The position numbers and the translations under genes are program-made. Shown piece by piece: positions 17,330-25,203 of a DNA stretch of 64,000 nt. The DNA comes from Ferrimonas sp. YFM (lineage in GTDB: Bacteria; Pseudomonadota; Gammaproteobacteria; Enterobacterales; Shewanellaceae). Location: assembly GCF_030296015.1 (NCBI RefSeq), contig NZ_AP027368.1, positions 3,038,001-3,102,000 on the forward strand, written 5' to 3'. The stretch's first letter is position 1; the number at the start of each line of letters is the position of its first letter. The notes under the pieces are model-generated. The model saw only the letters and a list, made by a program, of their open reading frames with translations. It had not been told where the DNA came from and made no database searches.

Positions 17330-18538
17330 TCAGACTCGCTCAATGATGGTGGCGATGCCCATGCCACCGCCCACGCACAGGGTCGCCATGCCCCGCTTCA
17401 GATCCCTGGCCTCCAACTCATCGAGCAGGGTCCCCAAAATCATGGCGCCGGTGGCCCCCAGAGGGTGGCCCATGGCGATGGCGCCGCCATTGACGTTCAC
17501 CTTATCCAGGGGCACATCCATCTCCTTGATAAAGCGCAGCACCACCGAGGCAAAGGCTTCATTGACCTCATAAAGATCGATGTCGTCTGCGCTCAGCCCG
17601 GCCAGGGCCAGCGCCTTGCGGGCGGCCGGAGCCGGCCCGGTGAGCATGATGGTGGCGTCGGTGCCCACCACGGCGGTGGCCATCACCCTGGCCCGGGGCG
17701 TCATATTGAACTGCTGACCGGCGGCTTCGCTGCCCACCAGCACCAGGGCGGCGCCATCGACGATGCCCGAGGCATTGCCCGGGGTGTGCAGGTGCTCGAT
17801 GCGCTCCACTTGGGGATACTTGGCACGGGCCACCTCATCGAAGCCCATCTCCCCCAGCGCCTGGAAGGAGGGCTTGAGCTTGCCCAGGGTCTCCAGGGTG
17901 CAGTCCGGCCGCACCAGCTCATCCTGGTCCAACAGGGTCAATCCGTTTTGGTCGGTCACCGGCAGCACGCTGTTGGCAAAGGCCCCCCGCGACCAGGCGG
18001 CCGCCGCATTGTGGTGAGAACGCTGGGCGAAGCTGTCCAGCTCCTGCCTGGAGTAACCATCCAGGGTGGCAATCAGATCTGCACCGATGCCCTGGGGCAT
18101 GAATCCGGTGGCCAGGTTGGTGGCAGGGTCATTGGCCCAGGCGCCGCCGTCGGAGCCCATGGGCACCCGGGACATGGACTCCACCCCGCCGGCCACCACC
18201 AATTGCTCCCAGCCGGAGCGCACCTTCATCGCCGCCATGTTCACCGCCTCCAGCCCGGAGGCACAGAAGCGGTTGAGGGTCACTCCGGCCACATCGTCGT
18301 CCCAGCCCGCAGCCAGGGTGGCGGTCTTGGCGATGTCCGCCCCCTGATCCCCCACGGCGGACACGCAGCCGAGGACCACGTCGTCCACCGCGCGGGTATC
18401 GAAGCCGTTACGCTGCTGCAGACTGGCAAGCAGTGAGGTGAGCAGAGAGATGGGTTTGGCCTCGTGGAGGGCCCCGGTTGCCTTGCCCCGCCCCCTGGGG
18501 GTGCGGATGGCATCAAAGAGGTAGGCGTGCTGAGTCAT
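17330..18538 (-). CDS. Acetyl-CoA C-acyltransferase (thiolase)
   Basis: Thiolase cleaves 3-ketoacyl-CoA with CoA to release acetyl-CoA. The 402-residue reading starts at the ATG at 18538, which has AAGGA six bases upstream. The nucleophile is Cys92 in [10 protein letters not shown]. The other active-site blocks are [21 protein letters not shown] (His) and the C-terminal LCVGGGMG (Cys). It is the first gene of the minus-strand beta-oxidation operon, eight bases before the bifunctional gene. No FadR or PsrA palindrome is obvious in the ~120 bases upstream. Confidence 0.94.
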   Translation of the reverse strand: MTQHAYLFDAIRTPRGRGKATGALHEAKPISLLTSLLASLQQRNGFDTRAVDDVVLGCVSAVGDQGADIAKTATLAAGWDDDVAGVTLNRFCASGLEAVNMAAMKVRSGWEQLVVAGGVESMSRVPMGSDGGAWANDPATNLATGFMPQGIGADLIATLDGYSRQELDSFAQRSHHNAAAAWSRGAFANSVLPVTDQNGLTLLDQDELVRPDCTLETLGKLKPSFQALGEMGFDEVARAKYPQVERIEHLHTPGNASGIVDGAALVLVGSEAAGQQFNMTPRARVMATAVVGTDATIMLTGPAPAARKALALAGLSADDIDLYEVNEAFASVVLRFIKEMDVPLDKVNVNGGAIAMGHPLGATGAMILGTLLDELEARDLKRGMATLCVGGGMGIATIIERV

Positions 18539-18653
18539 CAATCGTCCTTGCTGAAGTGAGCCTGTTATCACTCTAGGCAAGGTGGCGGGGTTTGATAATG
18601 ACCTTTCTTGTCAAAGGCAGTGACCTTACTGCTCACTCTGAAGTATTCAGGCA

Positions 18654-18685
18654 CAAAAAAACGCCCCGGGGAAAACCCTGGGGCG
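18654..18685 (-). terminator. Intrinsic terminator of the FKBP gene
   Basis: On the minus strand CGCCCC-A-GGG, a TTTTC loop and CCCGGGGCG form a stem with one bulge, followed by seven T residues. It lies 24 bases after the FKBP stop codon. Confidence 0.85.
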
Positions 18686-18708
18686 CCTTTCTCACTGAAG
18701 TATTGGCC

Positions 18709-19182
18709 TTAGTTGATGGCCAGCAGCTCCACTTCGAAGATCAGCAGGGAACCGGGAGGGATCTTGCCCACACCGCGGTTGCCATAAGCCAGGCGGGCGG
18801 GGATAAACAGGCGGGTCTTCTCACCCTCAACCATGCGCTGCACGCCCTCAGTCCAGCCTGGGATCACCTGGTTCAGTTTGAACTCGATGGGTTCACCGCG
18901 ATCCACTGAGCTGTCAAACACGGTGCCATCGAGCAGAGAGCCGTGATAGTGAACCTTCACCTTGTCCTTGGCCGTTGGGTGCACGGCACCGGCGCCAGGT
19001 TGCAGCACCAGCATCTGCAGGCCACTGTCTGTGGTGATCACCCCATCGCGCTTGCCGTTCTCTTCAAGAAACTCGTCGCCGATAAGGGCATTCTCCTGAG
19101 CCACCTTGCCATTGGCGGAACTCTTATAGAAGAAGTAGCCGATCAGCAGCACGACCATGGCGATAATAATGTACTTGGACAC
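18709..19182 (-). CDS. Membrane-anchored FKBP-type peptidyl-prolyl isomerase
   Basis: A cis-trans prolyl isomerase that helps fold exported proteins. Residues 3-19 (KYIIIAMVVLLIGYFFY) form a single N-terminal membrane anchor with no cleavage site. Residues ~65-157 are a complete FKBP domain: VKVHYHGSLLDGTVFDSS, VIPGWTEGVQRMVEGEK and IPARLAYGNRGVGKIPPGSLLIFEVELL. The 157-residue length fits small FKBPs fused to an anchor. It is monocistronic, between its own terminator and a methyltransferase gene. Confidence 0.9.
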   Translation of the reverse strand: MSKYIIIAMVVLLIGYFFYKSSANGKVAQENALIGDEFLEENGKRDGVITTDSGLQMLVLQPGAGAVHPTAKDKVKVHYHGSLLDGTVFDSSVDRGEPIEFKLNQVIPGWTEGVQRMVEGEKTRLFIPARLAYGNRGVGKIPPGSLLIFEVELLAIN

Positions 19183-19239
19183 TGTTTATCCTCTCGATAT
19201 CTAAACAGATTTCATGGTAGCAGGGGCAGTGACCCGGGC

Positions 19240-19944
19240 TCAAGGAAAGGGTGGCTGACGAAGGGCAAGAATGGACTTGGGCAGACCCAGGATACGCTCA
19301 TAGCGAAGCTCACCATCGGGAAACAGCTCCGCCATCATCGGGGTAGTCAGCAGCCGGGCACTGTCAACTGTGACGATGGCGTCATCCAGATTTCTCGCCT
19401 GCTTCCAGTTTCCCAGGGCAAAACGCCTCACCAGGGCCAGTTGCCAGGGGCGGGGCAACCAGTGAAAGCAGGGGGTCAGGCAGTGAGGCTCCATGGGAAA
19501 CCAGTAGTGAGGGGTCTGCACAAAATAACCCTGGCCGACCCGGGCTATCTCGGCGGCGAAGCGCTTCATCCGCTGCCAGTCGCCCACATGCTCGATCACC
19601 GAGTTGGAGTGCACCAGATGAAAGCTTCGGTCCTCGCACAGGCTCAGGTCACAACCATCGGCTTTAAGCTGGCGAAAGTGACCACAACCCGTGTCTCGCT
19701 TGTGAGGCGCAAGGTTGGCAATGGTGATCTCCACCCTGTGCTTTGACAAAAAGGACTCAGGCACGATGCGCCAGTACTGCTCGGTGCCGCCAATGTCCAG
19801 CAGTGTCACCGTCTGACCCCGAACCGACAGGCGCCGAATCATCTCCAGTAAGGGCTCCAGCCTGGCCCGCCTCAACCTGGCCCCCAGGCAGCGATTGTCT
19901 TGGTAGTTGACCAGACGCCTGGCCAGGGTTCGGGTGAGGGCCAC
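19240..19944 (-). CDS. Class I SAM-dependent methyltransferase
   Basis: The 234-residue protein has a Rossmann methyltransferase core of the Methyltransf_11 kind: motif I VTLLDIGGTEQYWR at about residues 46-60, an acidic motif region after VEITIANL, and HLVHSNSVIEHVGDW at about residues 107-121. The methyl acceptor is unknown. The C-terminal half has HCLTPCFHWLPRPWQ and other aromatic-rich stretches typical of enzymes acting on lipids or saccharides, but this is not diagnostic. It lies on the same strand as, and downstream of, the tRNA-Ser tail-repeat array, so read-through from there is possible. Confidence 0.75.
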   Translation of the reverse strand: MALTRTLARRLVNYQDNRCLGARLRRARLEPLLEMIRRLSVRGQTVTLLDIGGTEQYWRIVPESFLSKHRVEITIANLAPHKRDTGCGHFRQLKADGCDLSLCEDRSFHLVHSNSVIEHVGDWQRMKRFAAEIARVGQGYFVQTPHYWFPMEPHCLTPCFHWLPRPWQLALVRRFALGNWKQARNLDDAIVTVDSARLLTTPMMAELFPDGELRYERILGLPKSILALRQPPFP

Positions 19945-20363
19945 AGCGACTCCTTAGGGGCGCAACTTCAGGCAATAACCATCAAGGATAGTCGCAATTG
20001 GGGAGCAGCGGCGCTCATAGGCGGAGAACGGATTGGAAAAACAGCTCTTCGAACCACCACCGTGGGGCCGAACTAGGGAGAGATGATCGCCTCTAGCAAT
20101 AAGGGTCAAAGCCCGACATAGAAGAAAGTTGGGAAAACAGCTCTTCGAACTGCCATTGCGGCGCCGAATTAGAGAGAGATGATCGCCGGAAGCGGCACGA
20201 ATCAAAACCTTGAATAGAGGAAGGATTAGAGAAACAGTTCTTCGAACTACCACCGTGGGGCCGAACTAGGGAGAGATGATCGCCGGAAGCGGCACGAATC
20301 AACGACGCTGTCTTAGCGAAGAATCCACAGGCAGCTCTTCAAACCACCACCGTGGGGCCGAAC

Positions 20364-20475
20364 TAGGGAGAGATGATCGCCTTCGGCGTTACTCCGCTCA
20401 TGCTTCGCTCCGTTGCGAACTGGAGAACTCAAACCAAGTTCTCCCGTAACGCGCATAAAGAAAAAGCCCCTGCAC
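20364..20475. repeat. 112-bp direct repeat, copy 1
   Basis: Nearly identical to 20507-20618, with one mismatch seen (A/G in GGAGA-CTC). Starts with the tRNA-like block TAGGGAGAGATGATCGCC and ends in the left half of the tRNA terminator (AAAGAAAAAGCCCCTGCAC), so this copy carries only half a terminator. Confidence 0.9.
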
Positions 20476-20506
20476 CGAGCGTCGAAGGGACAAAGTGCGA
20501 CAGAAT

Positions 20507-20618
20507 TAGGGAGAGATGATCGCCTTCGGCGTTACTCCGCTCATGCTTCGCTCCGTTGCGAACTGGAGAGCTCAAACCAAGTTCTCCCGTAACGCGCATA
20601 AAGAAAAAGCCCCTGCAC
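20507..20618. repeat. 112-bp direct repeat, copy 2
   Basis: Same unit as 20364-20475. In this copy the half-terminator is continued by its complementary right half, giving the full 21-bp stem next to the tRNA gene. The period of 143 bases equals the distance from this copy to the tRNA's own 3' end (144). Confidence 0.9.
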
Positions 20619-20642
20619 TTCGTGCAGGGGCTTTTTCTTTAT
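20598..20642. terminator. Strong terminator immediately after tRNA-Ser
   Basis: A perfect 21-bp stem (half-site AAAGAAAAAGCCCCTGCAC extended by two bases) with a TTC loop. It is symmetrical and so can act on both strands. It begins two bases after the CCA end of the tRNA. Confidence 0.9.
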
Positions 20643-20643
20643 A

Positions 20644-20731
20644 TGGCGGTTAGGGAGAGATTCGAACTCTCGATACGTTGCCGTATACACACTTTCCAGG
20701 CGTGCTCCTTCAGCCACTCGGACACCTAACC
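20644..20731 (-). tRNA. tRNA-Ser (anticodon GGA)
   Basis: An 88-base tRNA gene on the minus strand: 5' GGTTAGGTGTCCGAGTGGC, D-arm, anticodon loop CTGGAAA with GGA at 20697-20695, a long class II variable arm, the T-loop GTTCGAAT, and an encoded CCA. Acceptor ends GGTTAGG and CCTAACC pair fully. Length and structure match enterobacterial serW/serX. It reads UCC and UCU serine codons. Confidence 0.98.
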
Positions 20732-20775
20732 AATTTGTTGCGAACAGCGATGCTTCATCGTTGCTGCGGATGCGT

Positions 20776-20804
20776 ATATTAGGGAGGCGGGGCGGGGATT
20801 GCAA
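20776..20804 (-). promoter_or_regulatory. Sigma-70 promoter of tRNA-Ser
   Basis: On the minus strand TTGCAA (-35) and TAATAT (-10) are separated by 17 bases of GC-rich spacer. The -10 lies about 45 bases before the mature 5' end and is followed by a GC-containing discriminator, as expected for a stable RNA promoter. Confidence 0.75.
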
Positions 20805-20834
20805 ACCCTTTTTTCGGTTTTTCTGTTGAATGCT

Positions 20835-21614
20835 CTAATTTTGTTCAGAGTGCCAGTTCTGTTGGTTGAGCTCGGCCACTTGCCTGGCTTGTCGTTCGCG
20901 GGTTTCCCGAAGCAGGCTCTCCATCAGCGGCCTCGTGTCGGCACCCACTTCATCCAATCTGGACTCGAGAAACCCTATCTGGCTGCAGCTGTCATTAAAC
21001 TCCCCCAGTGCATCCTGCAGCGCCTTCTCCCGCGTCCAGGGCTTGTGAGGCAAACACACCTCTTTGAGGTAACGCTGCGCCTTGATTCTCAGCCTCAGCC
21101 GGTGCCAATCTTCGGTGGCACCGCTCTCTCTGGCCTTGTGCAGGTCCTTCTGTGCCTTGCGGGTCAGCTTGTGCTCCACCTTATCGGTTATTGCATCAAA
21201 AGCCCCCTTGCCCTTGCCCCAGGGCAGGGAGAGACAAGTCTGACACAGCGCCCTCTCCCGCTTGAGCTGACCCAGAGCAAGGTAAAGCTCGGTGAAACTC
21301 TGCTGCCGCCATCGCTGCACCTGAGCAGCCAATGGGTGCTCGGGCCCAAGAGATTCGGCAAACACATCCAGATCCCGCATCCGGTTGCTGATGCGCGCCT
21401 GCTGACCTGTGCTAACCAGCAGCGACTGCACCGGCTGTTCCGGCAAATAGGGGCGGTAGAGCTTGAGCAGACAGCGCAACTTGCGCAGGGCCACTCGGTA
21501 CTTGTGCAGCGGCTCACTATCCCCATGACAATCCATCGCCCTCCCCTGCTCAAGCGCATGTTGATACAGGGCTGCCAGTCGCGGCTGCAACTCGGGGATC
21601 AACCGGCGCGTCAT
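20835..21614 (-). CDS. CHAD domain protein
   Basis: CHAD (conserved histidine alpha-helical domain) proteins bind inorganic polyphosphate. The 259-residue protein is all helical, with the two conserved His/Arg/Lys-rich repeats: EPLHKYRVALRKLRCLLKLYRP with RMRDLDVF near the N-terminus, and EDWHRLRLRIKAQRYLKEV in the second half. There is no accompanying CYTH triphosphatase domain, which is often fused or adjacent. Start supported by GAGGAG seven bases upstream. It sits between the tRNA-Ser promoter and a divergent pseudopilin gene. Function beyond polyphosphate binding is not known. Confidence 0.85.
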   Translation of the reverse strand: MTRRLIPELQPRLAALYQHALEQGRAMDCHGDSEPLHKYRVALRKLRCLLKLYRPYLPEQPVQSLLVSTGQQARISNRMRDLDVFAESLGPEHPLAAQVQRWRQQSFTELYLALGQLKRERALCQTCLSLPWGKGKGAFDAITDKVEHKLTRKAQKDLHKARESGATEDWHRLRLRIKAQRYLKEVCLPHKPWTREKALQDALGEFNDSCSQIGFLESRLDEVGADTRPLMESLLRETRERQARQVAELNQQNWHSEQN

Positions 21615-21747
21615 AGGTTATCTCCTCAATTCAACAGTGTTCAGTCTAGACCGCGAACCTGAGTCAGGCTTTGCGAACATTGACCTTTACCCAGGGACAT
21701 CAGTTTTCTATCCTCGAACACACCAACAAGAGTCGGGAGTCACTCCT

Positions 21748-22302
21748 TTGCCATCACGAGGATTTACCCTCATAGAGATCCTGGTTGTCATCATACTGCT
21801 GGCCCTGCTTGCGGCCGTTGCCCTGCCGCGCCTTGTTTCCCTGAATGACGATGCCCACCAGGCTCAGGCCAGAACCATCTTTGGCGCCTTCAGCTCTGCG
21901 GTGGGCCAGTTTCACGGCCTGTGCATGGCCAGGGGGGGCGATATCGTCGGTCAGGGCGCCCTGGGGATCGGCGGCGGCCTCGATTTTCCGGAGCTGGGGG
22001 TGCGCTCCAGCACCCTGGGCAGCTGCTACCCGGAGGCCGGACTGGGAGATGGCCGAATCAGTGACTTTGCCGACTGCCTGCAGACGGTGGAGGGACTGCT
22101 CGAACCGATTCCCGAGCACAACATCAGCGCCCTGGCCCAAACCGAGGCCAGCTACCAGGACGCGGCCAACTACCACACCCTGGTGATCCATTACGCCGGC
22201 ATTCACCAGTGTGATCTCTACTATGTCGCCTCCGGGGAGGGCCTGGCCAGCCCCAGGCTCACCTATAACGGTCTCACCGGCGAGATCACCACCCGCTACT
22301 GA
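21748..22302 (+). CDS. Type IV pilin/type II pseudopilin-like protein
   Basis: The N-terminal block RGFTLIEILVVIILLALLAAVALPRLVSL is the class III prepilin signature: cleavage before Phe by prepilin peptidase, Glu at mature position 5, then a hydrophobic helix. Upstream in-frame codons exist back to 21637, but the TTG at 21748 has CGGGAGT seven bases before it and gives a short basic leader, so I prefer it (184 residues). The remaining ~150 residues contain five Cys (LCMARGG, SCYPEAG, ADCLQTV, HQCDLYY among the sites) and no named domain. No other pilin or secretion genes are nearby, so this is an orphan minor pilin-like protein. A terminator follows. Confidence 0.8.
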   Translation: MPSRGFTLIEILVVIILLALLAAVALPRLVSLNDDAHQAQARTIFGAFSSAVGQFHGLCMARGGDIVGQGALGIGGGLDFPELGVRSSTLGSCYPEAGLGDGRISDFADCLQTVEGLLEPIPEHNISALAQTEASYQDAANYHTLVIHYAGIHQCDLYYVASGEGLASPRLTYNGLTGEITTRY

Positions 22303-22320
22303 TGGGTTGAAGGCATAAAA

Positions 22321-22343
22321 AAACGGGGCCATAAGCCCCGTTT
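22321..22343. terminator. Bidirectional terminator between pseudopilin and nadA
   Basis: AAACGGGGC, a CATAA loop and GCCCCGTTT form a 9-bp stem. On the minus strand it continues into seven T residues, so it is strongest for nadA. Confidence 0.8.
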
Positions 22344-22361
22344 CCTGTTATCGCCTTGGTG

Positions 22362-23426
22362 TCAGGCGTTGCCCTTCACCTGCATACGCAGCTCGGCGGC
22401 AAAATCCAGCATCCGGTTCAACGGAATCATCGCCTTTTCAGCCAGAGACTCGTCAACGAACACCTCATGATCCGTCAGGTCGTCGGTGTTCAGGCAACGC
22501 TCAATGGCCTGCAGGCCGTTCATCGCCATCCAGGGGCAGTGGGCACAGCTGCGACAGGTCGCGCCGTCACCGCCGGTGGGGGCCTCGAGGAAGGTCTTCT
22601 CAGGAGAAAGCTGCTGCATCTTGTAGAAGATGCCGCGATCGGTGGCCACGATGAAGGTCTTATTGGGCAGCTCCTGGCTGGCCTTGATCAGCTGGCTGGT
22701 GGAACCCACCGCGTCGGCAATCTCGACGATGAAATCCGGCGACTCAGGGTGCACCAGCACGGCGGCTTCCGGGTGTTGCTTCTTCAGATCCACCAAAGCG
22801 CGGTACTTGAACTCATCGTGCACCACACAGTGGCCCTGCCACATGATCATCTCGGCACCGGTCTGCTTGGCAATGTAGCCACCCAGGTGACGGTCAGGCC
22901 CCCAGATGATCTTCTTGTCTTCGCTGTCCAGGTGCTCGACGATCTCCAGGGCGATGGAGGAGGTCACTACCCAGTCGGCACGGGCCTTCACCGCCGCCGA
23001 GGTGTTGGCGTACACCACCACGGTATGGTCAGGGTGCTGGTCACAGAACTCGCCAAACTTATCCGCAGGGCAGCCGATGTCCAGGGAACAGGTGGCCTCA
23101 AGGGTCGGCATCAGCACCCGTTTCTCCGGAGTGAGAATCTTGGCGGTCTCCCCCATGAAGCGCACGCCCGCCACCACCAGGGTCTTAGCCGGGTGCTCGT
23201 TGCCGAAGCGGGCCATCTCCAGGGAGTCGGCCACACAGCCACCGGTCTCCTCGGCCAGTGCCTGGATTTCGGGATCGGTGTAGTAGTGGGCCACCAGAAC
23301 GGCGTCTTTCTGCTTTAGCAGGGTCTTGATGCGCTCACGATACTGCTTCTTCTCCTCGTCGCTCAGCTTGGCTGGCTTGGGCGGGAACGGATAGTGCATA
23401 TCGTCCAGTTGAGGGACTTCCATCAT
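22362..23426 (-). CDS. nadA: Quinolinate synthase NadA
   Basis: NadA condenses iminoaspartate with dihydroxyacetone phosphate to quinolinate in de novo NAD synthesis. It is an oxygen-sensitive 4Fe-4S enzyme. The three cluster ligands are at Cys113 ([11 protein letters not shown]), Cys200 ([11 protein letters not shown]) and Cys297 (CAHCPWM), exactly the E. coli numbering. Other signatures are [28 protein letters not shown] and [13 protein letters not shown]. The 354-residue length is typical of the E. coli type. It is a single gene with its own promoter upstream; nadB is not adjacent. Confidence 0.97.
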   Translation of the reverse strand: MMEVPQLDDMHYPFPPKPAKLSDEEKKQYRERIKTLLKQKDAVLVAHYYTDPEIQALAEETGGCVADSLEMARFGNEHPAKTLVVAGVRFMGETAKILTPEKRVLMPTLEATCSLDIGCPADKFGEFCDQHPDHTVVVYANTSAAVKARADWVVTSSIALEIVEHLDSEDKKIIWGPDRHLGGYIAKQTGAEMIMWQGHCVVHDEFKYRALVDLKKQHPEAAVLVHPESPDFIVEIADAVGSTSQLIKASQELPNKTFIVATDRGIFYKMQQLSPEKTFLEAPTGGDGATCRSCAHCPWMAMNGLQAIERCLNTDDLTDHEVFVDESLAEKAMIPLNRMLDFAAELRMQVKGNA

Positions 23427-23463
23427 GATTCTTTACAACAGCCTCTAATTTGGGTCTGAGGCC

Positions 23464-23492
23464 ATTATACCTAATTAGAACCGCCGTGCTAA
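23464..23492 (-). promoter_or_regulatory. Sigma-70 promoter of nadA
   Basis: Minus-strand TTAGCA (-35) and a consensus TATAAT (-10) with 17-base spacing, about 40 bases before the nadA start. No NadR-type palindrome was recognised. Confidence 0.65.
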
Positions 23493-23582
23493 GTCACAAA
23501 ATCGATTAAGAAGGACAAAACTGTCTTAACTTTGGCGCATCAATAGGGTGGGAAATGAATGGGCAGGCGTAAAGCTGATGTT

Positions 23583-23604
23583 GGCGGGCCCGGACGGGCC
23601 CGCC
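23583..23604 (-). terminator. GC-rich hairpin after bkdB
   Basis: A perfect 9-bp stem GGCGGGCCC / GGGCCCGCC with a 4-base loop, 11 bases after the bkdB stop. It has no T-tract, so it may stabilise the 3' end or act with Rho. Confidence 0.5.
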
Positions 23605-23614
23605 ATCGGGAGCA

Positions 23615-25192
23615 TCAGCTGAGATGCAGCATCATCTCCGCCGGGTTCTCCAGCAGCGACTTCCACAGGTTGCAGAATCGGGCGATGGTGCCGCCGTCTA
23701 TCACCCTGTGATCGCCGGACCAGCTCACCTGCATGATGGTGCGCGCTTCCACCTCGCCCTTGTCGTTGAATCTGGGCAGCGTCTGCAGCTTGCCCAGGGC
23801 GACAATGGCCACCTCAGGCTTGTTGATGATGGGGGTGGCCACGGTGCCGCCCAGGGCGCCGATGTTGGACACCGACAGGCTGCCGTCACGCAGGTCTTCC
23901 GGGGAAACCCGGCCATCACGGGCCGCGGTGGTGAGTCGGGTCACCTCATGGGCCACCTCGATAATAGACTTCTCCTGCACCTTCTTGACGTTGGGCACGA
24001 TGAGTCCCATCTTGCCGTCCACCGCCATGCCGATGTTGTGGTCACCCTTGTAGGTGATCTCACTGCAGTCGTCTTTCACCTGGGCGTTCAGCACAGGGTA
24101 CTCCTTGGCCGCCACAGACATCGCCTTGATGATAAAGGGCATCAGGGTCAGCTTAATGCCCTTGTCGGCATAACGCTGCTTGAGGGAGGCGCGCAGGGCC
24201 ACCAGTTCGGTCAGATCCAGCTCCTCACAATAGGTGAAGTGGGGAATGGTCTGCACCGAGGCGGTCATCTGCTTGGCCATGGCCGCCTTGATGCCGCGGA
24301 TGGCTTCCACCCGGTCTTCAGAGGCGGGAGTTACCGCCTGTACCACGGGCTGCGAAGCTGCCACTGGCTGGCTCGGACCATCCACAAAGGCCTGAATGTC
24401 CTCCTTATAGACCCGGCCGTTCTTGCCACTGCCGGGCACCTCGGCGATATCCACATTCAGGGTCCGGGCCATGCGCCGCACCGCCGGGCTGGCCAGGGCC
24501 TTGCCCTGGGCCACGGCGCCGCTGTCGGCAGCGGTCTGGCGGCTCACCGGTTCGGTCGCCTGTGATGGCGCCTCTGGCGCTGGGGCGGGCTGCGCTTTGG
24601 CAGGCTCGGCCACAGCCGCACCACTCACCATGAGGGAGAACAGCGGCTCATGCACCTTGGCAATCTCCCCCTTCTGATAGTGAAGCTTGTGGATGGTGCC
24701 ACTCTTCACCGCCGGGATCTGCACCAGGGCCTTATCGGTCATCACGTCGCAGATGGGCTGGTCCTCGACCACCTCATCCCCTTCGCTCACCAGCCATTCG
24801 GCCACTTCACACTCGACGATCCCCTCGCCGATGTCCGGCAGGATAAACTCTTCCACCTGCTCGCCCTGTGGGGCCACTGCAGGCTGGGCCTTGGGAGCCT
24901 CTGGTTCTGGCGCCTTGGTGGGGGCAGCCGGTGCAGCCACCTCTGCGCTGGCACCGTTAAGCTCCACCGAGAACAGCGGCTCATGCACCTTGGCCACCTG
25001 GCCCTTCTTGTAGTGCAATTTGACCACCTTGCCATCATAGGGGGCCGGGATCTCCACCAGGGCCTTGTCGGTCATCACCTCGGCGACCACCTGATCCTCT
25101 TTGATCTCGTCACCTTCGGCCACCAGCCAGTCCATCACCTCACACTCGACGACACCTTCGCCGATGTCCGGCAGGATAAATTCCTTAATCAT
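23615..25192 (-). CDS. bkdB: Branched-chain 2-oxoacid dehydrogenase E2 (lipoamide acyltransferase)
   Basis: E2 moves the acyl group from its lipoyl arm to CoA in the degradation of Val, Leu and Ile. The 525-residue protein has two lipoyl domains (residues ~1-80 and ~115-195), each with the lipoylated Lys in VMTDKALV, then Pro/Ala-rich linkers, a peripheral subunit-binding domain near residues 235-270 (SPAVRRMARTLNVDIAEVPGSG) and a catalytic acyltransferase domain with the active-site block SGDHRVIDGGTIARF. Two lipoyl domains are more than the single one in classical Pseudomonas BkdB but occur in related E2s. It is third in the bkdA1-bkdA2-bkdB operon; no E3 gene is adjacent. Confidence 0.92.
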   Translation of the reverse strand: MIKEFILPDIGEGVVECEVMDWLVAEGDEIKEDQVVAEVMTDKALVEIPAPYDGKVVKLHYKKGQVAKVHEPLFSVELNGASAEVAAPAAPTKAPEPEAPKAQPAVAPQGEQVEEFILPDIGEGIVECEVAEWLVSEGDEVVEDQPICDVMTDKALVQIPAVKSGTIHKLHYQKGEIAKVHEPLFSLMVSGAAVAEPAKAQPAPAPEAPSQATEPVSRQTAADSGAVAQGKALASPAVRRMARTLNVDIAEVPGSGKNGRVYKEDIQAFVDGPSQPVAASQPVVQAVTPASEDRVEAIRGIKAAMAKQMTASVQTIPHFTYCEELDLTELVALRASLKQRYADKGIKLTLMPFIIKAMSVAAKEYPVLNAQVKDDCSEITYKGDHNIGMAVDGKMGLIVPNVKKVQEKSIIEVAHEVTRLTTAARDGRVSPEDLRDGSLSVSNIGALGGTVATPIINKPEVAIVALGKLQTLPRFNDKGEVEARTIMQVSWSGDHRVIDGGTIARFCNLWKSLLENPAEMMLHLS

Positions 25193-25203
25193 GCTGCGCT
25201 CCC

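Larger units (their letters stand above)
20041..20618 (-). repeat. Array of five degenerate copies of the tRNA-Ser 3' end
   Basis: Downstream of tRNA-Ser(GGA), a block matching its 3' arm (plus strand: tTAGGGAGAGAT, then GATCGCC in each copy) recurs at 20073, 20169, 20266, 20363 and 20506. The same block inside the real tRNA gene is at 20650. Intervals are 96, 97, 97, 143 and 144 bases. Upstream copies also share a preceding segment beginning ACAGCTCTTCGAAC and ending GGGGCCGAAC (20041-20072, 20137-20168, 20234-20265, 20331-20362). Copies two and three share a following GGAAGCGGCACGAATCAA. No protein is evident. The layout resembles the tyrT/rtT repeats of E. coli, in which each unit carries the tRNA 3' end. 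The elements could be transcribed tails of the tRNA precursor. Confidence 0.85.

Noticed and set aside
18539-18650. FadR or PsrA operator before the thiolase operon
   Set aside because: Only a half-site (GGTTTGA) is visible. No matching inverted half.
20427-20500. Second full terminator in repeat copy 1
   Set aside because: Only the left half (AAAGAAAAAGCCCCTGCAC) is present and the complementary half is missing, so it cannot form the stem.
20041-20640. CRISPR array
   Set aside because: The repeats are degenerate tRNA 3'-end copies with unit lengths of 96-97 and 143-144 bases and repeated flanks. Spacers are not unique and there are no cas genes.
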